A stretch of 64,000 bases of DNA, taken from positions 10,734,142 through 10,798,141 of the forward strand of contig NC_058164.1 in NCBI RefSeq assembly GCF_020080835.1, given 5' to 3'. The notes under the pieces were generated by a model. That model was not told the origin of the DNA. It worked only from the letters and a program-made list of their open reading frames with translations, and did no database searches. Source of the DNA: Cotesia glomerata (Eukaryota > Arthropoda > Insecta > Hymenoptera > Braconidae). Shown one piece after another: positions 12,241 through 24,208 of this stretch. Each line of letters opens with the position of its first letter. Positions within the stretch are counted from its first letter, which is position 1. The translations under genes and the position numbers were made by a program.

Positions 12241-12813
12241 CCTTACTTTTTCGAAAAAGCAGTTTAAAAAATTAAACGATATCACTACGAACTACCATCA
12301 GCCGAGTAAGGTAGGAAATGTGATATTCGATATGATCAATTCGATATTGTGTCTGAAATTAACTATTAAAGAAATAATTCTCTGGCAAGCGGGCCTGGAG
12401 GAGGCTCGGACACTTTTGATAGATTTTCTCGTGCAATAGAGCTATAAGAGTTTTATTTTTATGTGGATTTTCGAACGCTACCCGATAACTAGGATTCTCG
12501 ACAATGAAATGAAAGAGAATTTCAGGAAAAGAAGCTGAACTTACAATCCTTGTGGTGGTGGTTGGCTGATTCCAAGTATCTCTTCCTCCTTTTTTTGGTA
12601 TTATTAATAATTTTTAGTAAAAATTATTTTGATTAGGTTTCTATGATCTTAAGACCATCGAGTGATTTCTAAGCAAAATCATTAAGAAACCTTGATAAGT
12701 CAGAAATCTACGACTATTGGCATGATTAACATTTTAACTTTTAATTTTCGATATAATTTAAAGTTTCATAAAAAGAGGTTTGTTTAATTTGGTTGAGTAC
12801 GAGATAAAATATA

Positions 12814-13062
12814 CACAAAGAAAAAAAAAACAACATTGATCATTGCTTTGTACAGTACTCAGTACTGTTTTGGAAGAAAATGAGGTTAAATGTTTGGGAC
12901 AGTAGAGAGCGCTACATAAAAGCTACTGACTATTGTCTGCACACTACTGAGCCGTGTTCTGGCACTAATCAGTCGTGTTTCGTACAGCACTCACTACTGA
13001 CTATGAACATTTTTCTAATATTTGTATGAAACAGTAATCATTGCTGTTTTATTTTCTCCGTG
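12814..13062. mobile_element. Short CACGGARAAAA-type MITE flanked by TA
   Basis: The left end is TA then CACAAAGAAAAA and the right end is TTTTCTCCGTG then TA. The arms carry TGATCATTGCTTTGTACAG and GTAATCATTGCTGTTTTA in loosely palindromic order, plus repeated CAGTACTCAGTACTG words. It belongs to the same terminal-motif group as the elements at 9403, 13242, 20342, 20394, 39272 and 56713. Confidence 0.5.
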
Positions 13063-13185
13063 TAAAATAATAATTGTCAAATCGTTCCAGTATTGAGTCT
13101 TTTACCTTATCTATTTAAGTTATACCATAGTTCAGGTTATAGTTTTTCAATCTCAAATTTTATATTGATAGTAAAAAAAAAATTA

Positions 13186-15858
13186 GTAAAACGGTTCACC
13201 CTAAAGGCCATGCCTGCAACTTCCCGATAATTCCATACCTGCACAGAAAAAAATTGATTGTTGCTGCAACAGGAGGAGTCATGTTGCAGCAACAGGATTT
13301 TTCTGCAGCTGCAACAGGAGGCAGCCATTTTGCAACAACAGGAAGAAATCCTGTTGCAGCAACAGGATTTTCCTGTAGCTGCAACAGGAGGCAGCCATGT
13401 TGCAACAACAGAAAAAAATCCTGTTGTAGCAACAGGATTACTACTATTGTTGCGACTTAATAGTAAAATATAGTTGGGTCAATACATGTCAAATCGACCA
13501 ATAGTTGGAATCGACCCCTTTCGATTTGGATAAATTTTGGTCAGAAGTTTTTTTTTATCATACAACGAACTTCTGCCAAAGGAGAAAAAATAAAAAATTT
13601 TTTTTCAAAAGATATGCAAATTCAAAATTTCGCGATTTTTCCAGTTTTTCAATGTTGTTTTTGTTATATCTCGAACGATATTATAGATACAGGAATGGCT
13701 TTTCGTTTGTTTGAAAGGGAACACTTGGGGCTATTGAAAAAAAAAATATTTTGAAAAATGCCAAATTTGTTAAATTTTGAATTTTTGAAAATCGTCAAAA
13801 ACGACGATCTATATTGAAATTTTAGCTCAATTTTTTTTGTATAATATCTTGTACTGATCTTAAAAGATCCTAAAATTTTTGAGAACTGTGATTTTTTTTT
13901 CACTTTACTTCATTTCAAGTTGTCGACGCCACTTATCGTCTTATTAACATGGAAATGATTTGAAATTTGAGATTGAGCAACATTAATATGCAGAAATTTG
14001 TAAGTAAACAAGTACTCAAAAGAACGAAAAAAAATTGATATTCTCACTACATTATTTCTGATTGTTATTGAAAATTAACATCTGTTTGAGTTATTTGATG
14101 TTAAAAAAACTGTTATTAAAGTGGAAAAACGGACAAAATATATCATGCATTAAAAAAATAAGAAATTATATCATGTGTTAAGCCTGACTTTAAGATGACG
14201 TTCAAAAAATAGAAAAAAAAGTTGAAATTAATTTATTATTTAATATTTCCACGTCGTGCATTTAACTTTTTAATGCTCAAAATTACAATATTATGTATCT
14301 GCATAAGTTTACATTATTTAGAAGTTGCGAAATAGAAAAGAAAATTTTTTTTTGAAATTGAAAAATTCATATTTAAAAAAAAACACAGTTCTAAAAATTG
14401 TAGGATCTTGTAAGATCAGTACAAGGCATTATACAAAAAAAAATTGAGCCAAAATTTTAATATAGACCGTCATTTTTGACGATTTTCAAAAATTCAAAAT
14501 TTAACAAATTTGGCATTTTTTAAAATATTTTTTCTTCAATAGCCCCGTGTCCCCTTTCAAACAAACGAAAGGCCATTCCTATATCTAAAATATCGTTCGA
14601 GATATAACAAAAACAACATTGAAAAACTGGAAAAATCGCGAAATTTTGAATTTGCATATCTTTTGAAAAAAAATTTTTTATTTTTTCTCCTTTGGCAGAA
14701 GTTCTTTGTATGATAAAAGAAAACTTCTGACCAAAATTTATCCAAATCGAAAGGGGTCGATTCCAACTATTGGTCGATTTGACATGTATTGACCCAACTA
14801 TATTTTACTATTAAGTCGCAACAACAGTAGTAATCCTGTTGCTACAACAGGATTTTTTTCTGTTGTTGCAACATGGCTGCCTCCTGTTGCAGCTACAGGA
14901 AAATCCTGTTGCTGCAACAGGATTTCTTCCTGTTGTTGCAACATGGCTGCCTCCTGTTGCAGCTGCAGGAAAATCCTGTTTCTGCAACAGGATTTTTTCC
15001 TGTTGCTGCAACATGACTGCTTCCTGTTGCAGCAACAATAAATTTTTTTCCGTGTGGGCGCTTAAAATTGTACTTATGACGTTTTTGAGATTTTTGAGCT
15101 CAAAATATTAATAATTTATGTGATATTTTTAGCTCACTGAGCTCAAAGAGATAGTATGCTTATGCATTTGAGCTCTTCGAGCTCAAAAGTCTGATAGAAG
15201 TTTCATAGAACACTACTTTTGGAATTTTCAAACCGCAATAACTTTCGAATGGATCAACCGATTTTCATGCGGTTGGCGGCATTCGACGCAGTTGTATCAG
15301 CCTCATAAAAAATTTTCAGGTTTTAATTGATCGAACCAAAAATTTCGGAGTAATTTCGAAAAATCACTTTTTTCGGTTTTCTTTCGTTCACGATATCTCT
15401 CGAACGAATTAACCGATTTTAAGCAGCTTGGTGGCGATCGACGTGGTTTTTTATTGTCCAGAGCTGATTAATTTTTGGAATCGATTGGTGGAGCTGTTTA
15501 AAAGTTATCCAAAAGAAATCACATTTGAAAAAATTTTTTTTCTTACTTTTTTTAAGATTTCTCAAAATCTACTGGTCCGAATCGGTCCAAATTATATTCA
15601 AAATTTAAGTTTGGCCAAGCCCTTCCAAATGGCACCAACTGCGATAAAATCGGATGAGCCGTTCAAAAGTTATAAGCGGTTCACATACTTTCACACACAC
15701 GCACACACACACACTGTGACAACCTCGCGGGAGTAGTCAGGGAAGCTTTCTATGACCTTTAAACATCGAGATCTGATGAAAACTCGATTTTTGCAAAATG
15801 GGGTGAAAACAATAATTTCCCGATTTTTGATAATCTTCGATTTTCTTAGCGGAAAGTT
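13186..15858 (-). mobile_element. Family A repeat, copy 3, split by a MITE
   Basis: Reverse-oriented family A. The linker GGTTCACCCTAAAGGCCATG begins at about 13193, AACTTCCCG is at 13218 and the other end (CTTAGCGGAAAGTT) is at 15858. The copy is interrupted between ATTCCATACC and GGGCGCTTAAAATTG by the element at 13242-15054. The interior beyond 15056 keeps the GAGCTC palindromes, the CCGATTTTAAGCAGCTTGG-type modules and a short AC tract near 15693. Confidence 0.7.
13242..15054. mobile_element. Long-TIR MITE with CCTGTTGCAGCAACAGG palindrome arrays
   Basis: The element begins CACAGAAAAAAATTGATTG and ends with the complement of CACGGAAAAAAATTTATTG, flanked by TG on both sides. The two arms (about 13242-13915 and 14390-15054) are inverted copies over roughly 650 bp. 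Each carries several copies of the palindrome CCTGTTGCAGCAACAGG and variants in its outer 200 bp, then GGGTCAATACATGTCAAATC. The centre (13920-14390) is unique to the family. Frames that run through the CAACAGG arrays exist on both strands and are by-products of the repeat. No transposase is present. Confidence 0.8.
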
Positions 15859-17868
15859 AAAAAAAAGGTTGGAATAATTTTTATTCTCAACTATGCAGAT
15901 GCTCCCATTAAGTTGAATAGCTTGATTTGAAATTCAATTTAGCATAGTCAGTAAATTGTTTATTTTTAGGACAGTTTGATTCTGTTTTGTTTATTGTTGA
16001 CCTGATTATGTAGACTTTGATAAGACATATTTATTTAAAATCCCGAAACAATCTCAATTAAACGGTTTATGGTACCTAAGCAGCAGTATTATTTATAAGA
16101 AACATTAGTATTGGAGTTCCATTGAACTCTCAAGCATCTGGGAGTCTTAAAACATCTCCGTGTGTGATAGTAAGTAAGAAGAGCGCAATCTCTTTCAATT
16201 TTCGTCAAATTTTCATGCCATACATATGTGCACTATTAATCCGCAGATTTATGTCATGCGCATGCTCCTCAGTTTTCTTATCTGAAAAAAGACCACAAAA
16301 CATTTAAAATTCAAAATACGTTACAATGTATTCAATTATTCACAGAACACCAATTGTTATGAGTTATGATATTCAAATTTTCCTTACTATTACTTCGTTT
16401 TTATTTCTCGTACCAGCTATCGAGGATGATGAATATTTTTCATTTTATTTTATAAATCAGTAATACAATTATGATTTTATTTAAAGCTGAAGCGTTAATT
16501 TTTGAATTTTCCAAACTTTTTTAAACAATACTAACCGTGTTTCGTAAGTGAGAAATAACCGAAAGTTTTTGAATGGGCCCGCAGGTTCATCCAGTTTTTT
16601 GATTTTTATTTTCGCTGCTAAATTCATTAAGCTTAGTGGTGTTACTGTAATGGGTAATAACAAAGAGTCTTCTGGGAATTAGCTCCTCTCCGAAACTACA
16701 ACTAGGTCACTGTGTTCCGAAGCAATGTACACCTTCTATCCTTTCCTTTATCCTTTAGAATACTGTAGGTTTACTACTACTATCGTTATAGTTATTAGTT
16801 ATAATTATAGTAACAGTCTGTCGAACATTGCGTCAAACTATTAACTGAAAATCGTTCGATGCAATAACAATAATAATTATTATTATATATACAAAATATT
16901 AATAATGATAATTATGAATGAATTTCCTTCAAGCTTTTAACATGGGAACGTTTTGAAGTTTATTACTCATCATCCACTACTTATGTATATAATATATACA
17001 TATTAAATATACCTTCTTATAAACAGCACACTATATTATCCCCTTTTATTTTATCTCAGCTCTTATTAACCTATTTACGTTACAAGTTTTATAAATAACT
17101 AAAACATAAAAAATACAAAATTGAATTTCTTGTTTCCATTAAAAGATTAAAATTAATCTTATAACGTATTTACATTTATGCATCTGAAAGCATCAGTCAT
17201 TTAAAAAAAATAATATAAATAAAATGATGTAGGTCTCTGAAACAATCCTTGTTGTATTTCTGTTATATTAATGTTTAAAACATAAAATTCATTATAATAA
17301 TAAACAGTGAACGATTTATGATATACTGTCGTTTGCCTATGATATGTCACAGTGAATGTCTCAAGACACTTAGTCATATCGAAAAAGATTTCAGAGCCGG
17401 TAGTCATGGTCCACCACTTAAGATATCATCAAGTAAATACTTACCGAGTATAGAATAAAAAGAAAATAAAAAAGGGCTCCTTAAAAATATTATCTTTTAT
17501 TTTTCAGAATAAAAAAATTAACGATATTTTCTTGGGCTCCTGTACTAATGAAGTCGTTAAATCTGATGCGTAGAGTGATTATTAATAATTATGTGACTAC
17601 ACATTCTATTAATAACCATCTCATTTTACAGTAAATAACTATTAATTAGAACTATTTAATTTTATTGGTGTGAAATGAGCGGACAATTTATTTTTGAAAA
17701 TTTTTGAGTACTTTTGAATTTAATGTTTGTAAAGAAAAAAAAACAAAATAATTGCAAAGCAAAGCTTTTTAAAAATTTTCAAGTTCTTTTTTTGCAAATT
17801 TTATTGCTTGCGATAATTTAATCTTAGACTTAACATTGGATAAATTAAATTTGTTTTCAAATTTTTCG
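15859..17868. other. Intergenic, no supported gene
   Basis: AT-rich. A degenerate family A linker may survive near 16570-16610 (GGCCCGCAGGTTCATCCAG). A donor-like CTCGGTAAGTATTT on the minus strand near 17445 was noted but has no matching exon that I could support. Confidence 0.4.
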
Positions 17869-18454
17869 TCAACGATATCTCTCGAACCAATCAACCGATT
17901 TTGACGTTCTTGGCGGCGATCAACGTGGATTTTTGGGCTCTAATAATTATTGAATTTCGTCAAAAACGATCCGAAAAAAAATGTCGAAGTTATGTAAAAA
18001 AACACTTTTTTTTTAATTTTTCGTTTACGATATCTCTCTAACGAATCAACCGATTTTGACAGGATTAGCGGTAATTTACGTGGTTTTTCAAGGTTAAGAG
18101 CTGATTCGGTTTTGGAGTTGATCGGTAAAGCCGTTTAAAAGTTACTCCAAAAAAACCACATTAAAAAAAAATTTTCTTTCTTAGTTTTTTTTAGATTTCT
18201 CGAAATTTATCGATCTGAATCGGTTCAAATTCGCAGTAAATCTAAGTTTGAAAGAACTTTTTGGAACGCCGTTTGGTAGGTTCCGATTGGTTTAGTCGTT
18301 CAAAAGTTATAAGCGGTTCACATACTGACACACACACACACACGCACGGACACCATCGTAAAAATAGTCAGGGAAGATTTCTAGAATCTCAAAACGTCGA
18401 GATCTGATGAAACCTCGATTTTTTGAAAATCATTGATCTTCATAGCGGTAAGTT
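17869..18454 (-). mobile_element. Family A repeat, copy 4, truncated and diverged
   Basis: Reverse-oriented inner part and one end of family A. It has CGTCAACGATATCTCTCGAA, ACCGATTTTGACGTTCTTGG, an ACACAC tract at about 18330-18344, GATCTGATGAAACCTCG and the terminal CATAGCGGTAAGTT at 18454. The GAGCTC-rich half is missing. Confidence 0.6.
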
Positions 18455-19060
18455 AAAAATTAAAACATAGTCATTTTATTTAGCAGGCATCTAAAATTAA
18501 AAAATTTTCTTAAATTTTGAAAAGTAGAAGTACTTATTCATCTTTTATGGTGTAAACAGATTCTGCTAGCTATTTACAAATTTTATGAAACATTTCGGAC
18601 GTCTGCTACATTCATACTCATTAAATTTGTTAATTAGCAGTTAAGTTTCTATTTGATATCAATTAAAATCCTTCAATTTACTGACCTATTTGAATCTGAA
18701 ACTAAAACAGTGAGAAATTGTTATGATATTTTTCGTAGTAATTATCAATAATGTCAACAAAAATCAATTGATACCTTTTTTTATTTTCATTCATTGGAAA
18801 TTTGTACTGATCGTTAATTACCAACCAATATTTCTGTTATAGCAAACAAATTTTCATTATTACGAGAGGTTCACACAAACATTTTACGGACGGGAATATT
18901 AATTAAAAATTCTCGGTAGAGATTTGGCACGTAAAACAATGATTAAAATATAACTTTTAACGGGAAGCTAGTTTCAATCTATAAGCCGTAAATCAGCGTT
19001 CGTGTGCAATGTACAGTGTATGTGTATATAATAATTCTGGAAAATATTATTTTATCTACG
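18455..19060. other. Intergenic, no gene seen
   Basis: AT-rich sequence without repeats that I recognise. Confidence 0.4.
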
Positions 19061-19700
19061 TCAATTAGTAAATTTTAATTGTTAAAATGTACGTCATATG
19101 CGAATGACGTAAAAGAGCGGTACAAGTAAAACTAAATACAGTTGAAAGTGGGTTAAATCTGTGCAGAGCTGAGGGGTTCGCCAACGTCGGTTCTTAACCC
19201 CTACTGCTGGCTTGGTCATACGGATGTGGCTGGTATCCAAGGGGCTGGAATGAGAGTAAAGGTTCACCAGTCCGTTTATAAATGTAAGGTCTACACTATG
19301 TGTGTAAGGGTGGAAACTGTAAGCTTTAGGAACTTGGTTTGCAATGGTGCCGGGTGCAGAGTGCAGAGTCCAGAGAAAGGAAGATACACGGCGAAAGCTA
19401 TACCTAACGCGGCGAACAAGAACATTGGCAATACTACACTTGTAGTGCACTGCATGAGTATGGATGAAGTGGATGGAAGTAGGATTGTGGAACTTGGTAC
19501 GCGATGTACGCGGTCTTGCTGGCGGTTTGCCGATGCGGAGACTAGACACCACCGGATGATGATGGTGTCGAGACGCTGGAGCCACGTTGTCGCTATCGTA
19601 TTATCGATCCGTCCCGTTTTATATTATATATACATCTGCTATACCTTGTTATTATTTTACCTAAATCCTTTCATTTATTTAAATTATTATTGATAAATGT
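19061..19700. other. GC-richer island with open frames on both strands
   Basis: From about 19090 to 19620 the base composition rises well above the surroundings. Frames of 163 codons (19094-19585, minus) and 155 codons (19226-19693, plus) overlap. Neither shows a signal peptide, a domain or clean splice sites, and the minus frame is rich in His, Ser and Arg without pattern. A promoter, non-coding RNA or UTR exon is as likely as a protein. I cannot choose between them. Confidence 0.25.
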
Positions 19701-20339
19701 ATTTATATTTTTATTTTCGTCCCTAAGGCTAAAATGTTTTAAATATTTTTATATAAATACATAATTTTATTTCTACATTATTATTCTTATTATGGTATTG
19801 TGTGATTAAGTTAATAATTCCCATCTATACTCATCTAATACTCACTATTTATTTATTTATAGCATTTATAATATTCGAGATGAACTAATAACTCTTCTAT
19901 AAATTCTGTATTGAATTATTGGTCTGTTATTTACACACGAAAAAATAACGTTAAAATTGTAGCACAATTTATAAAACTCAAGAAAGCATTTATGTAAAAA
20001 ATCTAGTTATTATTGTTATAGTTCACTAACTATAGAAAAACTTAAATAAAGAGAAATGATCTTTCCAAAATACTTATTTTAAAGCCAACCGGTTGTCTTG
20101 GTTGAACAATTTCTTGTGTTGCAACTTGTTTTCTTGACTTGATAGACTTACTTCTTCGATCACAAATATATTACTTTGCATCGATATAATCAAATTCTTC
20201 ATCCAAGAATAATTCTCTTTTAAGTTGGAAGTAATTTTGTTTTTGTTTGAGAACTTGATATTAATGGTTCAAGAACAAGTTTCTTAAATTCAAATTTTAT
20301 TATGTTTTACATCGATAGGCTCAAGAAATTTCGTTTTTC
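19701..20339. other. Intergenic, no gene seen
   Basis: AT-rich. Around 20080-20340 there are repeated TTCTTG and CAAGAA words in both orientations, like the small diverged repeats at 550-820, 51050-51200 and 62160-62260. Confidence 0.35.
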
Positions 20340-20675
20340 TACACGGAAAAAAGTAAACTGTAATATTCACTCGGATTCCGGTTAATTTTTATACACGGAA
20401 AGAAAATTATGGGAACTATTACTATACCATTATGGGAATGGTTCCCATAATGCTATAGGAATAATTCCTATACTATTATAGAAACTATTCCTATATCATT
20501 ATGGGAACTAATCCCATAATATTATGGGAATGGTTCCCATAATGCTATCGGAATCATTCCTATACTATTATAGGAATTATTCCTATACTATTATAGGAAT
20601 GGTTTCCATAATTTATGGAAACCATTCCCAGAATAGTATAGGAATGGTTCCTACGATATATAGGTTTAAATCCTA

Positions 20676-21809
20676 CACGGAAAAAAAAATTGGGAGTGCC
20701 ACATAATACATTCTTGTGGCAGATACATGATTTTCATGTGACAGCAAGATGATTTTCATGCGGCAGGCAATAATAGTTAAAGCAAAAATAATAATTAAAT
20801 AATAATAATAATTTATATTATTAAGATAATAAGAACAATTTTGTCTTCTGGATAGTCATATGATGAAATCGATTTTTTTAGTGAAATTTAGTGTCATTGC
20901 AAAGGACTTGACTTGAATTTGTGCCTTTTCAAGGTTTCATATCATTCTCGTCGATAGTCAATTTATGATGATAAGTATTTAGGTTGCATTCGAAAATGCT
21001 CTATCTCTAGACATATAATTGAGAAATGACCTTGTATCTTGTTAACTATTGACATTTTTAAGGATATAAGCTCATCGCGATGTTACATTCATCGAGACCT
21101 TTCATTTGAGTACCCACATCAATTTTTCATATCTTTTATATATTTATTTATATTATATATATGTAAATATAAAAAATATATCAAAAGTACATGTGGGTAC
21201 TCAAATGAAAGCTCTTGATGTGTATAACATCAGGATGAGCTTATATCTTTAAAAATGTCAATAATTAAGAAATGACCTTGTATCTTGTGAATTATTGACA
21301 TTTTTAAAGATATAAGCTCATTCCGACATTACACTCATCGAGAGCTTTCATTTGAGTACCCACATCAATTTTTCATATATTTTATATATTTATACATATT
21401 ATATATATGTATTTATGAAAAATATATCAAAATGCATTTGGGTATTCAAATGAAAGCTCTTGATGAGTGTAACATCGGGATGAGCTTATATCTTCAAAAA
21501 TGTCAATAGTTTACCCGATACAAGGTAATTTCTTCATTATGTATCTAGACACAGAGCATTTTCCAATACAGCCTAAATTTTTATTATAATAAATTGACTA
21601 TTGGTGAGAATGATATGAAACTTTGAAAAGGCCCAACTCCAAGCAAAAACCCATTTTATCATATAAATACACTGGCCACAAAATTTTTTTTATTCTCTTA
21701 ATAATATAGATTATTATTATTATTTAATTATTATTGTTGTTTTAACTATTATTGCATACTACTTTTGCATACAAGTTATTGCATACTACTACACTCCGCA
21801 CGGAAATTT
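20676..21809. mobile_element. Nested palindromic element with a tandem double-hairpin core
   Basis: It begins TA then CACGGAAAAAAAAATTGGGAG. The right end is near CACTCCGCACGGAA (about 21798-21811) and is rearranged, so that boundary is uncertain. The outer arms match as inverted copies: GCAATAATAGTTAAAGCAAA near 20766 against the complement of sequence near 21750, continuing through the AAT-rich tract. The core is described separately. No protein is encoded. Confidence 0.65.
21022..21530. repeat. Two tandem copies of a 246-bp hairpin unit
   Basis: GAAATGACCTTGTATCTTGT recurs at about 21023 and 21269. Within each unit the segment TTGACATTTTTAAGGATATA through TCATTTGAGTACCCACAT is followed, after an AT-rich loop, by its inverted copy ending TATATCTTTAAAAATGTCAA. 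Each unit can thus form a hairpin with arms of about 100 bp, and left and right halves of the pair can also fold on each other. Confidence 0.8.
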
Positions 21810-22566
21810 TATCTTTATTTTATTTTGAGAACGATTCCCATAATTGTATAGGAATGATTCCTATAATATTCTAGAAATCCTTCCTATACCATTATGGGAA
21901 TAGTTCCCATAATGATATAGGAACCATTACTATATAATTATGGGAATATTTCCCATAATATTATGGGAACGGTTCCTATAATTGTATAGGAATCATTCCT
22001 ATAATTATAGGAACCATTCCTATATCATTATGGGAACTATTCCCATCGTTATGGGAAATGTTCCCATAATTTTGGGGAAATTTCCTATAATTAAGGGAAC
22101 AGTTCCCATAATTTTTGGGAACAGTTCCTATAATTGCCTGGAAACTGTTCCCATAAAATTATGGGAATAGTTCCCATATTTTTCTTTCCGTGTAGTTTCA
22201 AACAGCAAAGCGGACATCGGGGTTGGCAAAAATATAAATATTACAGAACTTAATGTAGAAAGTATAAAAGCCACAATTTATAATTTAATATCGAAAATAA
22301 GTGATTAGTAGCTGTCACTATAGTAAATAACGACTCTTTCATTTAAAAAAATTACAGTTTCGAACAGTAAAAATTGCCATTTCAATATATAGTCCATATT
22401 ATGAGGAGAAGGGGAACTTAGATGAAAGAGAAGGGGGTCTCACTCTGGGAGAATTTAACATTTGAAACAGTAAAAATGATACTTTTAAAATATACATTTT
22501 ACCAGTCCAAGCAAGTCAATAATTACAGTTTGATTTTTACACGCTTTTTATTAGCTTCACTTGTAT

Positions 22567-22643
22567 GTCAGTTTGTCAGTTTGTCAGTTTGTCAGTTTGT
22601 CAGTTTGTCAGTTTGTCAGTTTGTCAGTTTGTCAGTTTGTCAG
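22567..22643. repeat. GTCAGTTT microsatellite, about 9.6 units
   Basis: A perfect 8-bp tandem repeat. It lies in a ~60-bp block that is repeated directly after the satellite at 24114-24170 with only two units. The QFVSLSVC-type frame over it is an artefact. Confidence 0.95.
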
Positions 22644-22740
22644 TATGTAACTCTCCTTCGCATAAAGAGACTACCATAATGATATTATTTAAATTTTGAT
22701 TATTATCAACCTAGAACCCAGGTGATGACCTTCCTAGTCA

Positions 22741-24113
22741 TCCTCTGATGACCATCCCGAAGTTATATCTCGAAACCAGGTGTTTTCCTCCGTAGGTTTT
22801 CATCGGGAATGGCACAGATAAACCCGTACATCAACCCGGAATCCTCTGATGACCATCCCGAAGTTATATTTCGAAACCAGGTGTTTTCCTCCGTAGGTTT
22901 TCATCGGGAATGGCACAGATAAACCCGTACATCAACCCGGAATCCTCTGATGACCATCCCGAAGTTATATCTCGAAACCAGGTGTTTTCCTCCGTAGGTT
23001 TTCATCGGGAATGGCACAGATAAACCCGTACATCAACCCGGAATCCTCTGATGACCATCCCGAAGTTATATTTCGAAACCAGGTGTTTTCCTCCGTAGGT
23101 TTTCATCGGGAATGGCACAGATAAACCCGTACATCAACCCGGAATCCTCTGATGACCATCCCGAAGTTATATCTCGAAACCAGGTGTTTTCCTCCGTAGG
23201 TTTTCATCGGGAATGGCACAGATAAACCCGTACATCAACCCGGAATCCTCTGATGACCATCCCGAAGTTATATTTCGAAACCAGGTGTTTTCCTCCGTAG
23301 GTTTTCATCGGGAATGGCACAGATAAACCCGTACATCAACCCGGAATCCTCTGATGACCATCCCGAAGTTATATCTCGAAACCAGGTGTTTTCCTCCGTA
23401 GGTTTTCATCGGGAATGGCACAGATAAACCCGTACATCAACCCGGAATCCTCTGATGACCATCCCGAAGTTATATTTCGAAACCAGGTGTTTTCCTCCGT
23501 AGGTTTTCATCGGGAATGGCACAGATAAACCCGTACATCAACCCGGAATCCTCTGATGACCATCCCGAAGTTATATCTCGAAACCAGGTGTTTTCCTCCG
23601 TAGGTTTTCATCGGGAATGGCACAGATAAATCCGTACATCAACCCGGAATCCTCTGATGACCATCCCGAAGTTATATCTCGAAACCAGGTGTTTTCCTCC
23701 GTAGGTTTTCATCGGGAATGGCACAGATAAACCCGTACATCAACCCGGAATCCTCTGATGACCATCCCGAAGTTATATCTCGAAACCAGGTGTTTTCTTC
23801 CGTAGGTTTTCATCGGGAATGGCACAGATAAACCCGTACATCAACCCGGAATCCTCTGATGACCATCCCGAAGTTATATCTCGAAACCAGGTGTTTTCCT
23901 CCGTAGGTTTTCATCGGGAATGGCACAGATAAACCCGTACATCAACCCGGAATCCTCTGATGACCATCCCGAAGTTATATTTCGAAACCAGGTGTTTTCC
24001 TCCGTAGGTTTTCATCAGGAATGGCACAGATAAACCCGTACATCAACCCGGAATCCTCTGATGACCATCCCGAAGTTATATTTCGAAACCAGGTGTTTTC
24101 CTCCGTAGGTTTT
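22741..24113. repeat. 101-bp satellite, 13.6 near-identical copies with dimeric order
   Basis: Units start TCCTCTGATGACCATCCCG at 22741, 22842, 22943, 23044 and so on every 101 bp, to a partial last unit from 24054. The copies differ at very few sites. The main one alternates between TTATATCTCG and TTATATTTCG for units 1-8, which makes a 202-bp dimer, then breaks (units 9-12 C-type, 13-14 T-type). Private changes occur in unit 9 (AAATCCG), unit 11 (TCTTCCG) and unit 13 (CATCAGG). Each unit holds the near-palindromic pair CCATCCCGA and TCGGGAATGG. Because 101 is not a multiple of three, no frame can run through it. Confidence 0.97.
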
Positions 24114-24208
24114 TTACACGCTTTATATTAGCTTCACTTGTATGTCAGTTTGTCAGTATGTAACTCTCCGTGGGTAATTTGCGCGCCTGAATATTTTTGA
24201 TAATCAAC

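Larger units (their letters stand above)
20394..22192. mobile_element. CACGGAAAGAAAA MITE with arrays of GGGAACNNTTCCC palindromes
   Basis: The ends CACGGAAAGAAAATTATGGG and CATATTTTTCTTTCCGTG form inverted repeats with TA on both sides. The unoccupied site at 9451 (AATTTTTATAGTTTC) proves the insertion and the TA duplication. Both arms (20394-20670 and about 21830-22192) are built almost wholly from 20-25-bp degenerate palindromes such as ATGGGAATGGTTCCCATAAT. The middle is a further nested palindromic element. The frames at 20524 and 21982 only reflect the repeated motif. Confidence 0.8.

Noticed and set aside
13137..13473. Several overlapping frames through the CAACAGG arrays (also 14811-15111)
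   Set aside because: The palindromic motif keeps frames open on both strands; the same frames appear inverted in the other arm.
22741..24113. Regular repeats resembling a CRISPR array
   Set aside because: The unit is a continuous 101-bp satellite with no variable spacers, and the context is eukaryotic.
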